NCBI RefSeq assembly: GCF_001044425.1
Contig: NZ_LFML01000098.1
Location: 8,895-64,630 of the forward strand
Reading direction: 5' to 3'
Source of the DNA: Streptomyces roseus
GTDB lineage: Bacteria > Actinomycetota > Actinomycetes > Streptomycetales > Streptomycetaceae
DNA length: 55,736 nt
The translations under genes and the position numbers were made by a program. Under the pieces are notes generated by a model that saw only the letters and a program-made list of their open reading frames with translations, was not told the origin of the DNA and ran no database searches. Within the stretch, counting starts at the first letter, position 1. Each line of letters opens with the position of its first letter. This document shows positions 23,349 through 31,038 of this stretch, piece by piece.

Positions 23349-24320
23349 ATGAGAGCCGACCGGCTGGTGGCGACCCTGCTCTTCCTCCAGGACCGCGGGC
23401 GCGTCACCGTCCCCGAAGTGGCGGCCGAACTGGAGGTGTCCGAGCGCACCGCGCGCCGTGACCTGGAGGCCCTCGCCGCGTCCGGCATCCCCGTCTACTC
23501 GCAGCGCGGCCGCGGCGGCGGCTGGTCCCTCGTCGGCGGGGCCCGTACCAACCTCACCGGACTGACCGCCGACGAGATCCGGGCGCTCTTCCTCGTCACC
23601 GGCCCGCTGTCCGCCACCCCCGAACTGCGCACCACCCTGCGCAAACTGGTCAGGGCCCTGCCCCCCACCCTGCGGCCGCATGCCGAGGCCGCCACCCGTG
23701 CCGGGGTCGTCGACGCCACCGACTGGTCCCGCAACGCCGTCACGGCCGACGCGTCCCACCGCTCGGCGCTCCAAGGCGCCGTCGTGGACGGGATCCGCGT
23801 CCGACTCGGGTACGCGGGCGTCGGCAAACCGGCCGGGGAGCGCACGGTCGACCCCCTCGGGCTCGTGGCGAAGGCGGGGGTGGACTACCTCGTCGCCGGT
23901 ACGGACAAGGGCCTGCGCACCTTCCGGCTCAGCCGGGTCACCTCCGTCGAACCGACCGGAGAACCGGTGGTCCGGCCTCCCGACTTCGACCTCGCCACGG
24001 CGTGGCGGGCGCTGTCCGGGGCCTTCCAGGACGGCATGTACGCGGTCACCGCGCGGGCCCGCGTCCGCCCCGACACGCTGGCCCTGCTCCAGCGTCTCCT
24101 CGGCGGTCGGGTGCGCGTCGGCGGTCCGCTGCCCGACGGCTGGACCGAGGTGTGGGTCGACGGGCCGGCCGCCAAGGCCCTGGCGGGGCATCTGGCCGGG
24201 CTGGGGGCGGGGGTCGAGGTGCTGGAGCCGCCGGAGGTACGCCGGTGGCTCGCCCGGATCGGCGCCGAACTCACGGGGATGTACGCGGGGGAGAGGGCGG
24301 ACCCGCCGCCCGGCCCGTAG
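23349..24320 (+). CDS. YafY-type HTH/WYL-domain transcriptional regulator
   Basis: 323 aa. A DeoR-like winged helix at about 1-60 (RADRLVATLLFLQDRGRVTV, ELEVSERTARRDLEALAASG) is followed by a WYL domain at about 135-215 (GIRVRLGYAGV, VDPLGLVAKAGVDYLVAG, RTFRLSRV; the W/Y/L positions are relaxed) and a WCX C-terminal region. WYL proteins sense ligands, in some cases nucleic acids or nucleotides, and control metabolic or defence genes. AGGAGGAAAG precedes ATG 23349. It is divergent from the 22590-23249 gene, its likely target. Confidence 0.88.
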   Translation: MRADRLVATLLFLQDRGRVTVPEVAAELEVSERTARRDLEALAASGIPVYSQRGRGGGWSLVGGARTNLTGLTADEIRALFLVTGPLSATPELRTTLRKLVRALPPTLRPHAEAATRAGVVDATDWSRNAVTADASHRSALQGAVVDGIRVRLGYAGVGKPAGERTVDPLGLVAKAGVDYLVAGTDKGLRTFRLSRVTSVEPTGEPVVRPPDFDLATAWRALSGAFQDGMYAVTARARVRPDTLALLQRLLGGRVRVGGPLPDGWTEVWVDGPAAKALAGHLAGLGAGVEVLEPPEVRRWLARIGAELTGMYAGERADPPPGP

Positions 24321-24355
24321 CCGTCGGTGAGGCGCCACCGGCCCGCCGCCGTCGG

Positions 24356-25006
24356 TCAGTAGCCGATGGTGAACCGCTTCCCCGCATGCGCATCGCGCTC
24401 GATCTCGTCGACCAGGGCCACGGCGTAGTCCTCGGCTGAAATGCGGCTGAGACCGTCCTCGTCCACGACCAGGTCGTCGAGGGCCAGCCGGTACGTGCCC
24501 GTCCGCGCGCCCGGCGCGATCTGCGCGGCGGGGCTCAGACAGCTCCAGCGCACCTCCTCGACGGGCACGGTCCGCAGGAAGTCCAGCGCCTCACCGTGGG
24601 CCTGCATGAGCGCGCGGACCGGCTCCTGGATGTCCGGCGCGTCCCGGACCAGCGAACCCTCGGGGGTGCGCAGCGAGCCGGCCCCGCCCACGACGATCAC
24701 CCGGGGCCGGGGGAGGTCCGGGTCCGGCGTGCAGACCCCGCCGATCAGGGACTTGGCGGCGCTCACGAGGACGGCCGGGTCTTCGGTGCCGGGGCCGACG
24801 GCACTGACGACCACGTCCCGGCCGGCGGCAGCCTTGGCGACGGAGTGCGGGTCGAGGACGTCGCCGAGCATCACCTCGGCTCCGGAGTCCGCGAGCTTCT
24901 CGGGATCGCGGACCACCGCGGTGACTTCGTGGCCGCGGTCGAGGGCTTCGCGCAGGACGCGCGTTCCGATGGTGCCGGTCGCGCCGAACAGGGCGATCTT
25001 CGCCAT
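24356..25006 (-). CDS. NmrA/SDR-a5-like NAD(P)-binding protein
   Basis: 216 aa. A Rossmann N-terminus with MAKIALFGATGTIGTRVLRE and the atypical-SDR GATGxIG motif is followed by VVSAVGPG and VIVVGGAGSLRTPEG. The C-terminus (ISAEDYAVALVDEIE) is typical of BVR-B/YwnB-type NAD(P)H-binding proteins. Possible flavin or quinone reductase or redox sensor; no substrate can be named. ATG 25006 is chosen because the Rossmann motif begins at residue 4; the longer open frame adds unrelated sequence. Upstream lies the short version of the hairpin repeat at 25132-25191. Confidence 0.85.
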   Translation of the reverse strand: MAKIALFGATGTIGTRVLREALDRGHEVTAVVRDPEKLADSGAEVMLGDVLDPHSVAKAAAGRDVVVSAVGPGTEDPAVLVSAAKSLIGGVCTPDPDLPRPRVIVVGGAGSLRTPEGSLVRDAPDIQEPVRALMQAHGEALDFLRTVPVEEVRWSCLSPAAQIAPGARTGTYRLALDDLVVDEDGLSRISAEDYAVALVDEIERDAHAGKRFTIGY

Positions 25007-25131
25007 GGCGACTCCCTGGGGGTGGAGGCGGTACGGGCCCCGGGTCGGACCCGCGCCGCCCATCCAAGCGAACCCGCCCCGCCCGCTCCGGAAGCCGGGC
25101 CGAATCCACACGGATGATCCACATTCAGACC

Positions 25132-25191
25132 GGGGCTTTCGGATCAGGGCGCCCCGGGCTGATCCACCCTGATCCCAAAGACACGGCCTAG
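25132..25191. repeat. Short copy of a dispersed hairpin repeat
   Basis: Arms at about 25134-25149 (CTTTCGGATCAGGG) and 25167-25182 (CCCTGATCCCAAAG) pair with one mismatch. The segment 25152-25191 matches 36 of 40 bases of 55617-55656, including the terminal ACGGCCTAG. Relative to that copy the middle of the hairpin is missing here. Confidence 0.75.
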
Positions 25192-25192
25192 C

Positions 25193-25237
25193 TGTGTTGT
25201 CCCGGGACGTTGGTGACACGCGTGCCGGGGCAACACA
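25193..25237. terminator. Terminator of the second lipoprotein gene
   Basis: TGTGTTGTCCCGG (25193-25205) pairs with CCGGGGCAACACA (25225-25237), 13 bp with one G-T pair and a 19-base loop, starting two bases beyond the lipoprotein stop codon. Confidence 0.7.
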
Positions 25238-25238
25238 C

Positions 25239-25676
25239 CTAGCGGCACAGGGCGACGATGGACGGGTGGACGGTGCCCTTGGCGGCCTCGCACAGAGAGC
25301 TCATGTCGTACGGAAGCGGTTGCGCGGGCCGGGGCCTCGGCTGGGCGGGCCCGCGCTTGCGGGGCGCCGGTGCCGGGCGTACGGGCCGGGCCGGCGGGTC
25401 GGGCGCCCGCCCGCGGTTGCGGGGTGGTGCCACCCGGCCCTGCGATTCCTGCGCCTCGGCCGCCGTGGCAGGCTCGGAGTCCGGCGCGGGCGAGGACGGA
25501 GTCTGTGATGCCGGAAGCCGCCCCAGCGGCAGCGCTCCGGCCACCGTTCCCGGCTCCGCGGCCGGAGCCGTACGGGCCGCCCGCGCGGGCCGTTCGGACC
25601 GTACGGTCACGCACCCGGCGGTCAGCGCCACCGCGAGGATCAGGAGCAGGGGCAGGGCCGCCCGACGCAACAGCAT
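25239..25676 (-). CDS. Second short lipoprotein with C-x14-C motif
   Basis: 145 aa, paralogue of the protein at 1859-2308. Lipoprotein signal: MLLRRAALPLLLILAVALTA then GC (Cys22). A Pro/Ala/Arg-rich middle follows. The conserved C-terminus LCEAAKGTVHPSIVALC ends one residue before the stop and keeps the exact 14-residue spacing between cysteines seen in the other copy. The cysteines are well placed for an extracytoplasmic disulfide. The leader is also conserved (GGTGGGCGG directly before ATG, and an inverted repeat before that). Function unknown. The gene stands alone between a hairpin terminator and a long non-coding region. Confidence 0.8.
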   Translation of the reverse strand: MLLRRAALPLLLILAVALTAGCVTVRSERPARAARTAPAAEPGTVAGALPLGRLPASQTPSSPAPDSEPATAAEAQESQGRVAPPRNRGRAPDPPARPVRPAPAPRKRGPAQPRPRPAQPLPYDMSSLCEAAKGTVHPSIVALCR

Positions 25677-25685
25677 CCGCCCACC

Positions 25686-25699
25686 CTGCCGTATGGCAG
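25686..25699. promoter_or_regulatory. Inverted repeat before the second lipoprotein start
   Basis: CTGCC-GTAT-GGCAG lies 9 bases upstream of the GTG-rich ribosome binding region. It corresponds in position to GCCG-CA-CGGC at 2320-2329 before the paralogous gene. Confidence 0.35.
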
Positions 25700-26397
25700 C
25701 CGTTGGAACCTACGCACGGTCACACACACGAGTGACGGACGGCGGGCCTGGAGGGCCGCCGAGGGGGGGCGCAGCCCCGCTCCCACCCCGTGTCACCGGC
25801 CGTTCCCACGGTCGGGGGGCGGCGGCCCCGCGTGGCGAGCCGGAGCAGTTGTCCCAGCGGGCCGCGGCGCAACGGGCAGTCCGACCAGCAGCGCTGCCGG
25901 GCCCATGCCGCTGACAGCGCCCCCCCGCGAAAGCGCGGCTCGGCCTCGGCTGGGCGGGTAACGGTCCGGCGCAGCGGATCGGCGAGGGCCGGGTCGGCCG
26001 GCAGGGTCTTGGCGTCGGGGGCGGGGGCGGGGCCGGACACCGCGGCTGGGCGCGCTCCCGCGGCGCCCGGTCGGTCTTCTGCTGCACGAGGCGGGTTCCG
26101 TCTTGGCCCCGCCCTTCTCGACGGCGACGGCGACGGCGACGGGGACGGCGGAGGCGAAGCGCCGACCGGTCGCGCTGACCGGATCGGAGCCGAAGCGGGC
26201 GGCCCAGCCGGGGGAGGCCGTTCCGCCGGCCGAGCCGCGACCACGGGCGCGCTCCACCGCCCGTCGGCGGCGGCCCTGTGGGCGGCGTCCGCGCCCACGC
26301 CCGCACGGGAAGCGCGTCGTGGGGTGTTGCTGTCCTGGCAGGTCCGGCGGGGTCGGGTCGGACGGATTGCGGTGCGGGGTCGGTCGGTGAGGTGGTC

Positions 26398-26425
26398 GGA
26401 CCGGCGGTTTTCAAGCCGCCAGTCC
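26398..26425. other. Strong hairpin in the non-coding region
   Basis: GGACCGGCGG (26398-26407) pairs with CCGCCAGTCC (26416-26425), 10 bp with one wobble or mismatch position, loop TTTTCAAG. It is followed on the plus strand by an A-rich strip. It could be a terminator or a structured leader element. Confidence 0.5.
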
Positions 26426-26443
26426 GCGAGATGAACGTACCAA

Positions 26444-26482
26444 CGAAGAGGTAACAAGGTAATAAGGAGGTATAGGGTCGGC
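26444..26482. promoter_or_regulatory. A/T-rich strip with three AGGTA repeats
   Basis: GAGGTAACAAGGTAATAAGG continues into AGGTATAGGG, giving three AGGTA copies in about 25 bases, a strikingly low-GC island. Direct repeats of this spacing suggest a regulator site or promoter about 100 bases upstream of the Nudix gene. The regulator is unknown. Confidence 0.35.
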
Positions 26483-26581
26483 AAAGCAGTGGTGGTGGCC
26501 GCGGGGCCGGGAGGGCCGTAACCCCATGGCGGCAAGGGCTGTTGCACAGGCCGCAGGCCCCCCACGGTGAACGGAGTTCCG

Positions 26582-27607
26582 ATGCCGCAGCTGACCGACC
26601 AGGCCGTGAGCGAAGACGAGGACGAGGGTGGCGGAGGCCGGCCGGGCACCTGGATGACGCCCCAGGAGTACGGGGCCTCGCGCGCCGCGCTCTGGACCGG
26701 AGCCGTGGTCCTGGTCACCGACGCGGACGGCCGGGTGCTCGTCCAGAGCGTCGACTACCGCCCCGACCGGCTGCTGCCCGGCGGCGCGGTGGACGCGGGC
26801 GAGGCCCCGGCGGCCGCCGCCGCCCGGGAGGTGCGCGAGGAACTGGGCGTCGAGGGCCGCTACCCGCGCGGGCTCGCCGTGGACTGGATCCCGCCCGACA
26901 CCGCCGGCATCCCGCCCGAGATGGGCTTCCCCGGGGAGATCATGCACGTGTACGACGGCGGCACCTGGGCCCCCGAGCGGATCGGCAGGATCCGCCTCCC
27001 GGCCCAGGAAATCACCGCCGTCCACTTCGCCGAACCGGCCGACCTCCCCGCCCTGATGGACCCGGGCGACGCCCGCCGGGCGCTGTCCGCGCTGCGCGCC
27101 CGCGTCAACGGCGGTGGCCCCGCCCTGCTGGAGGACGGCCGCCCCACCCTGCCGACCGCCCTGGACCGGCTCGGGGTGCTGCGCAGCCGCCGCATCCCGC
27201 TCCACGGCACCTGGCACCCGGGCCCGGTGCCCGCCGGGCTGCCCGTACGGGAGCCCGCGGCCTGGCTGTTCGCCCCCGACGGGCGGGTCCTGCTGCTGAT
27301 CTCCCGCACCACCGGTTCCGCGCACCTCCCGCCCCCCGTGCCGGCCTCCGTGCCGCTCGGCTACCGTCACGCCGACGGGGCGGCCCATCCCCGCACGGTG
27401 GCCCGGCTCCCCTCGCCGCTCCCGGCCGGCGATCCGGCGTACGCGCGCCTGCTGGCCACCCCGGAGCAGGTCCGCGAACTCGCCGACTGGGGTCCGGCCG
27501 GGCACGCCGAACTGGCCGCGGTCCACGAGGCCCGCGTCCGCCTCTCCCTCCCGCCGGCACCCCGCACCCCCCTCACCGAGCTCCCGGAGGAGGGCCCCGA
27601 CCGCTGA
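26582..27607 (+). CDS. Nudix hydrolase with degenerate second Nudix-like half
   Basis: 341 aa. The first half has a complete Nudix box: GGAVDAGE, seven residues, then REVREELGV (about residues 67-89), so it should hydrolyse a nucleoside diphosphate linked to another group. The second half (about 200-335; PAAWLFAPDGRVLLLISRTT) has the strand pattern of a Nudix domain but no box residues. It looks like a duplicated domain that lost catalysis. ATG 26582 is preceded by CGGAG at 6 bases; the GTG at 26567 lacks such support. It stands alone, upstream of an SDR gene 180 bases away. Confidence 0.83.
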   Translation: MPQLTDQAVSEDEDEGGGGRPGTWMTPQEYGASRAALWTGAVVLVTDADGRVLVQSVDYRPDRLLPGGAVDAGEAPAAAAAREVREELGVEGRYPRGLAVDWIPPDTAGIPPEMGFPGEIMHVYDGGTWAPERIGRIRLPAQEITAVHFAEPADLPALMDPGDARRALSALRARVNGGGPALLEDGRPTLPTALDRLGVLRSRRIPLHGTWHPGPVPAGLPVREPAAWLFAPDGRVLLLISRTTGSAHLPPPVPASVPLGYRHADGAAHPRTVARLPSPLPAGDPAYARLLATPEQVRELADWGPAGHAELAAVHEARVRLSLPPAPRTPLTELPEEGPDR

Positions 27608-27786
27608 CCGCACCGCACGCCGGCCCGCACGCCGGCCCGCACACCGCACGCCGCAGGCCGGACCGCCCGCCGGCCCGCGCCCCGCACGCCGGGCCGTACC
27701 CCCCTTCGTTGCGGACCCCCACCGAACGGACGTACGGCCCGGCTGCGATCATGCCGTGTAGCGTCCACGGAACTCGGAGGGCAGCC
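27608..27786. repeat. GC-rich spacer with short degenerate repeats
   Basis: Between 27617 and 27690 the motif GCACGCCGGCCC and close variants occur several times. It resembles simple-sequence slippage between two rightward genes and has no obvious function. Confidence 0.4.
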
Positions 27787-28521
27787 ATGGGGTTTGAACA
27801 CCACCGCGTCGTCATCACCGCCGCCGGTCGGGACTTCGGGCGGACCCTTGCCCTCCGGTTCGCCGCGAGGGGAGCCGAGGTCCACCTCTCCGCGCGGACC
27901 CCCGAAGCCGCCGCGCGCGTCCGCGAGGAGATCCTCGCCCAGGGCCACGACGCCGACCGCGTCCACGCGTACGCGTGCGACCTCGCGGACCCGGTCTCCG
28001 TACGGGAGTTCGCGGCCGGGGTCGGCGCCCGCACCGACCGTGTCGACGTGCTCCTCAACAACGGCTCCCGCTACCACCACGGTGCGGACCTGCTCTCCGC
28101 CTCCGACGAGGACGTCGTCGCCACCCTCGCCTCCGGGGCCACCGGCACCGTCCTCGTCACCAAGGCGTTCCTCCCGCTGCTCCTGAACTCCGACAAGCCC
28201 GACATCGTGACGATGGTCTCCATCTGCGGCGAGAGCGGCCACCACCGCTCCGACGCGCACGACTCCTTCTACGCCGCCAAGTCCGCGCAGGCCGGGTTCA
28301 CCGAGATCCTCTCCCGCCGGCTGCGCGAACAGGGCGTCCGCGTCATCTCCCTCTACCCGCCGGACTTCGACAACCACGACCCGCTGTCCCCGCACTGGGA
28401 GGGCGCCCCGCGTACGGCGAAGGACCCGCTGACTGCCCAGTCGCTGGTCGACTGCGTCTTCTTCGCCGTGGGCCAGCCGCGGGACTGCTTCATCAAGTCC
28501 TTCCACTTCGAGCAGGTCTGA
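27787..28521 (+). CDS. SDR-family oxidoreductase
   Basis: 244 aa. The cofactor loop AAGRDFGRT (about 14-22) replaces the usual TGxxxGIG. The catalytic region shows NNGSRYHH, VSICGESG and YAAKSAQAG, so the Tyr-x-x-x-Lys pair is present as YAAK. The C-terminus (FFAVGQPRDCFIKSFHFEQV) resembles small SDRs rather than fatty-acid reductases. ATG 27787 has GGAGGG upstream. The acetyltransferase gene starts 5 bases after its stop, so the two are an operon and may act on the same metabolite. Confidence 0.87.
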   Translation: MGFEHHRVVITAAGRDFGRTLALRFAARGAEVHLSARTPEAAARVREEILAQGHDADRVHAYACDLADPVSVREFAAGVGARTDRVDVLLNNGSRYHHGADLLSASDEDVVATLASGATGTVLVTKAFLPLLLNSDKPDIVTMVSICGESGHHRSDAHDSFYAAKSAQAGFTEILSRRLREQGVRVISLYPPDFDNHDPLSPHWEGAPRTAKDPLTAQSLVDCVFFAVGQPRDCFIKSFHFEQV

Positions 28522-28526
28522 CGGGC

Positions 28527-29195
28527 ATGGGACGTACGCGCGACGCGCTCGCGGAGATCCTGGCCGCGGCGGCCGCCGGCGAGTTCCCGCCGGCCGACGG
28601 CGGAACGACGGTGGTGCCCCAGCCCAGTGCGCGCGACGCCGGGGTCATCGCCTTCACCGCCCACTCCGTCGTGTTCACCGACGAGGACCCGCGATGGGTG
28701 CGTTCCGCGCTCGCCGCCCTCGAATGCGACGCGCTGGCGGCCACCATGCACCCCCGCTTCCTCGCCGCCCTGATGGACCGCACCCACCGCACCACCGACA
28801 CCATCGACCTGCTCACCGTCGCCGGCCCGCTGCCCGGCGACCCGCCGCTGGAGCTGCGCGAGGTCGACGACCCCGACCACCCCCGGGTACGCCGGGCCCT
28901 GCGCCGCCGCGACGGCGTGCGGGTCTGGTCGGCCGACGGGGGAGTACTCGTACTCGGGCGGGGCATCGGGGGCCGCTGGGAAGCGGCGATCGAGGTGGAC
29001 GAGGGAGCCCGCCACCGCGGGCTGGGCCGTGACCTGGCCCGGGCGGCCCGCCACCTCGTCCCCGGCGGCGAACCGGTCTGGTCGCAGCAGGCCGCGGGCA
29101 ACGCACGCAGCATCCGGGCCTTCCAGGCCGCCGGATTCCGCCCGGTCGGCTCGGAGGCCCTGCTGCTGGTGCCCCCGGGCCGGAGCCGGATGTGA
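28527..29195 (+). CDS. GNAT-family N-acetyltransferase
   Basis: 222 aa. The C-terminal half is a GNAT fold. The acetyl-CoA-binding segment is EVDEGARHRGLGRDLARAAR (about 156-175), with the Arg-x-x-Gly-x-Gly-like RHRGLG; NARSIRAFQAAGFRPVGSE follows. The N-terminal about 100 residues form a separate helical or mixed domain (DPRWVRSALAALECD). It acetylates an unknown amine. It is translationally close-coupled with the preceding SDR (5-base gap). Confidence 0.82.
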   Translation: MGRTRDALAEILAAAAAGEFPPADGGTTVVPQPSARDAGVIAFTAHSVVFTDEDPRWVRSALAALECDALAATMHPRFLAALMDRTHRTTDTIDLLTVAGPLPGDPPLELREVDDPDHPRVRRALRRRDGVRVWSADGGVLVLGRGIGGRWEAAIEVDEGARHRGLGRDLARAARHLVPGGEPVWSQQAAGNARSIRAFQAAGFRPVGSEALLLVPPGRSRM

Positions 29196-29243
29196 GGCAC
29201 CCCTGGACACCGGAGGTTCACAGGGGTCGTGTGGAATGGGTGC

Positions 29244-29741
29244 ATGGGGAGAAGTGAGAACCACATAGGGGCCGAGGGCACGGCCACCGTGCCCGAGCAC
29301 TGGCGGTACGGGCGCCACCTGGCGGCCCTGGCCGCCGCAGCGGCCGCCGGAGTGGGCGAGGCCGACGCCGTCGCCTCCGTACTGCGCGACCGCGACCCGG
29401 TGATGGCCGAGAGCGCGGTGGTCACCCACCTCGACCGCCGCGCCGCCCAGCTGCTGGCCGACCCGCGGTTCCCCGGCTGGGCGCACGCCCTGGGCGCCGC
29501 GATCGGCCCCCGCGCCTTCCCCGCCCGTCGGCTGCGCGAGTGGACCCTGCTCAAGACGATCACCGACGGCGAGCCGTGGTCCCCGGCCGAGCTCACCGCC
29601 GCCTCCGACTGGTGCCAGCGCACCGCCGCCCAGTCGCTCGCCTCGTACGAGGCGCTCGGCCTGCTCGCCACCACGGCCCGCACCCACCGCGTGCGCACCG
29701 TCGCCGCCGCCCGCCTGCGCCGCCGCAGCGCCACGGGCTGA
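29244..29741 (+). CDS. Hypothetical helical protein
   Basis: About 165 aa, family not recognised. The product is mostly alpha-helical, Ala/Arg-rich, with conserved-looking motifs HWRYGRHLAALAAA, DRDPVMAESAVVTHLDRRA and SDWCQRTAAQSLAS. The arrangement of short helices ending in a basic tail (RLRRRSATG) could include a helix-turn-helix-like region (ELTAASDWCQRTAAQSLASY, about 120-140), but this is uncertain. The start is uncertain between GTG 29229 and ATG 29244; neither has a strong ribosome binding site. Confidence 0.65.
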   Translation: MGRSENHIGAEGTATVPEHWRYGRHLAALAAAAAAGVGEADAVASVLRDRDPVMAESAVVTHLDRRAAQLLADPRFPGWAHALGAAIGPRAFPARRLREWTLLKTITDGEPWSPAELTAASDWCQRTAAQSLASYEALGLLATTARTHRVRTVAAARLRRRSATG

Positions 29742-29951
29742 GCCCGGCGGGAAGGGAGAGGCGGGAAGGAAGGGCCCGGTGGGGGCGCGGGGTGCAAGGG
29801 GGCAATCCGCAGCAAGACGGGTACGGGCGGCAGTGGTTTTGTCAGCTGGGCACAGGAGTCTCGTCACACGGCCGTTCGAGGGTTTAAGGTCTGCCTACCT
29901 GGCCGGGTATCAGCGTTGATTCCGATGCCGTTCCGCTGGAGGCTGCTCTCC

Positions 29952-30896
29952 GTGTCGCACGTTTCCCATGCTCCCGTCACCACCCCCGACGGCGAGCCGG
30001 CCCCGCCCGCACCGACCGCGTACAACCAGGTCAACGGTTGGTTCTCGGGCTATGACCAGGTGCTCTTCGACTGGTTCCTGTCCCGCCGCGGGGGCGGGGA
30101 CGGGAAGCCGGGCGATCTGCTCGAACTCGGCGCCTTCATGGGGAAGAGCGCGATCTTCCTCGGGGGATACCTGCGGGAGGGCGAGGAGTTCACCGTCTGC
30201 GACCTCTTCGACTCGCCGGCCCCGGACGACTCCAATCTCGCCGAGATGCAGGACTCCTACCCGACGCTCACCCGCCGCGGCTTCGAGACGAACTACCTGG
30301 CCTTCCGCGAGACGCTCCCCACGATCATCCAGGCGCCGACCTTCGTCGTCGCCGACCGCGTCCGCCCGGCCAGCTGCCGGTTCATCCACATCGACGCCTC
30401 GCACCTCTACGAGCACGTCGTCCAGGACATCGAGTCCTCGCGCGTCGTGGCCGCCCCGGACGCCGTCGTCGTCTTCGATGACTACCGCTCCGAGCACTGC
30501 CCCGGCGTCGCCGCCGCCGTGTGGGCCGCGGTGGCCACCGGCGACCTGCACCTCATCGCCGTCTCGGCCTCGAAGCTCTACGCGACCTGGGGCGACGCGG
30601 CTCCCTACCAGGCGGAGCTGCTGACCTGGCTGGAAGACCGCAAGGACCTGTGGCACGGGGTGGATGTCGTGGCCGGGCAGTCCCTCGTCCGCATAGGCGA
30701 CGAGGGGGCCGTTCCGCCCGCGCCCCCGCAGCCGCTGCGTCCGGCTCCCGAGCCGGCGCCGGAGCCCGTACGCACGGCGCACCAGCCGGGCCCGCGGCCG
30801 CGGGCCGGGGTCGCCTGGCGCAGGCTGGCCAAGGACCTGCTGCCGCCGGTGGTCACCCGCGCCATCGTGGCCTGGCGGCGCCGCCGCCGGGGCTGA
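29952..30896 (+). CDS. Class I SAM-dependent methyltransferase (Methyltransf_24-like)
   Basis: 314 aa. The SAM-binding motif I is GDLLELGAFMGKSAIFLGGY (about 45-64), with FTVCDLFDS as the acidic strand end and FIHIDASHLYEHV and VVFDDY further on, a pattern shared with sugar O-methyltransferases such as macrocin O-methyltransferase relatives. The C-terminal about 70 residues are a Pro-rich linker ending in a basic helix (VTRAIVAWRRRRRG) that may contact membrane or nucleic acid. GTG 29952 is chosen because GGAGG lies 9 bases upstream; upstream TTG and ATG codons lack one. A strong terminator follows. Confidence 0.8.
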   Translation: MSHVSHAPVTTPDGEPAPPAPTAYNQVNGWFSGYDQVLFDWFLSRRGGGDGKPGDLLELGAFMGKSAIFLGGYLREGEEFTVCDLFDSPAPDDSNLAEMQDSYPTLTRRGFETNYLAFRETLPTIIQAPTFVVADRVRPASCRFIHIDASHLYEHVVQDIESSRVVAAPDAVVVFDDYRSEHCPGVAAAVWAAVATGDLHLIAVSASKLYATWGDAAPYQAELLTWLEDRKDLWHGVDVVAGQSLVRIGDEGAVPPAPPQPLRPAPEPAPEPVRTAHQPGPRPRAGVAWRRLAKDLLPPVVTRAIVAWRRRRRG

Positions 30897-30930
30897 CCCG
30901 GGGGCCGGTCCGCCCGCGGACGCACGTACG

Positions 30931-30959
30931 GCGCCGGTCCCCGCCGCGGGGACCGGCGC
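30931..30959. terminator. Terminator between methyltransferase and helicase genes
   Basis: GCGCCGGTCCCC (30931-30942) and GGGGACCGGCGC (30948-30959) form a perfect 12-bp stem with a 5-base loop between two convergent genes. Confidence 0.8.
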
Positions 30960-30970
30960 CGGTGCGTCGG

Positions 30971-31018
30971 GACGGCATCCGCCCGGGACGGCATCCGCCC
31001 GGGACGGCATCCGCCCGG
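30971..31018. repeat. Three tandem copies of a 16-base unit
   Basis: GACGGCATCCGCCCGG occurs three times without mismatch (30971-30986, 30987-31002, 31003-31018), directly after the terminator and 20 bases short of the helicase stop. Such short tandem arrays often vary in copy number between strains. Confidence 0.9.
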
Positions 31019-31038
31019 GGCGTCAGCCGCCGGGCGCG

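Larger units (their letters stand above)
25677..26581. other. About 0.9 kb with no confident gene
   Basis: No frame is convincing over its whole length. On the minus strand, coding-like stretches appear in different frames: about 26250-26090 (WAARFGSDPVSATGRRFAS) and about 26065-25780 (PDAKTLPADPALADP), separated by an Arg-rich jump. This could be a frameshifted or decaying gene. A hexanucleotide tract (ACGGCG, several copies near 26118-26145), a strong hairpin at 26398-26425 and an A/T-rich strip at 26432-26480 are also here. The right end includes the Nudix promoter region. Confidence 0.35.

Noticed and set aside
26390..26480. Possible tRNA-Ser on the minus strand because of a CTTGAAA-like anticodon loop in a hairpin.
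   Set aside because: The stem closes only with an 8-base loop, there is no acceptor stem, D arm or TTCGA arm at the right distances, and the flanks do not pair.
26444..26482. Resemblance of GGTAACAAGGTA...AAGGAGGT to the 3' end of 16S rRNA.
   Set aside because: Only short words match, the order is not that of the 16S tail, and no rRNA sequence surrounds it.
29742..29951. Short open frames between the hypothetical gene and the methyltransferase.
   Set aside because: Low-complexity products, poor starts and no ribosome binding sites; the region looks like an ordinary promoter gap.
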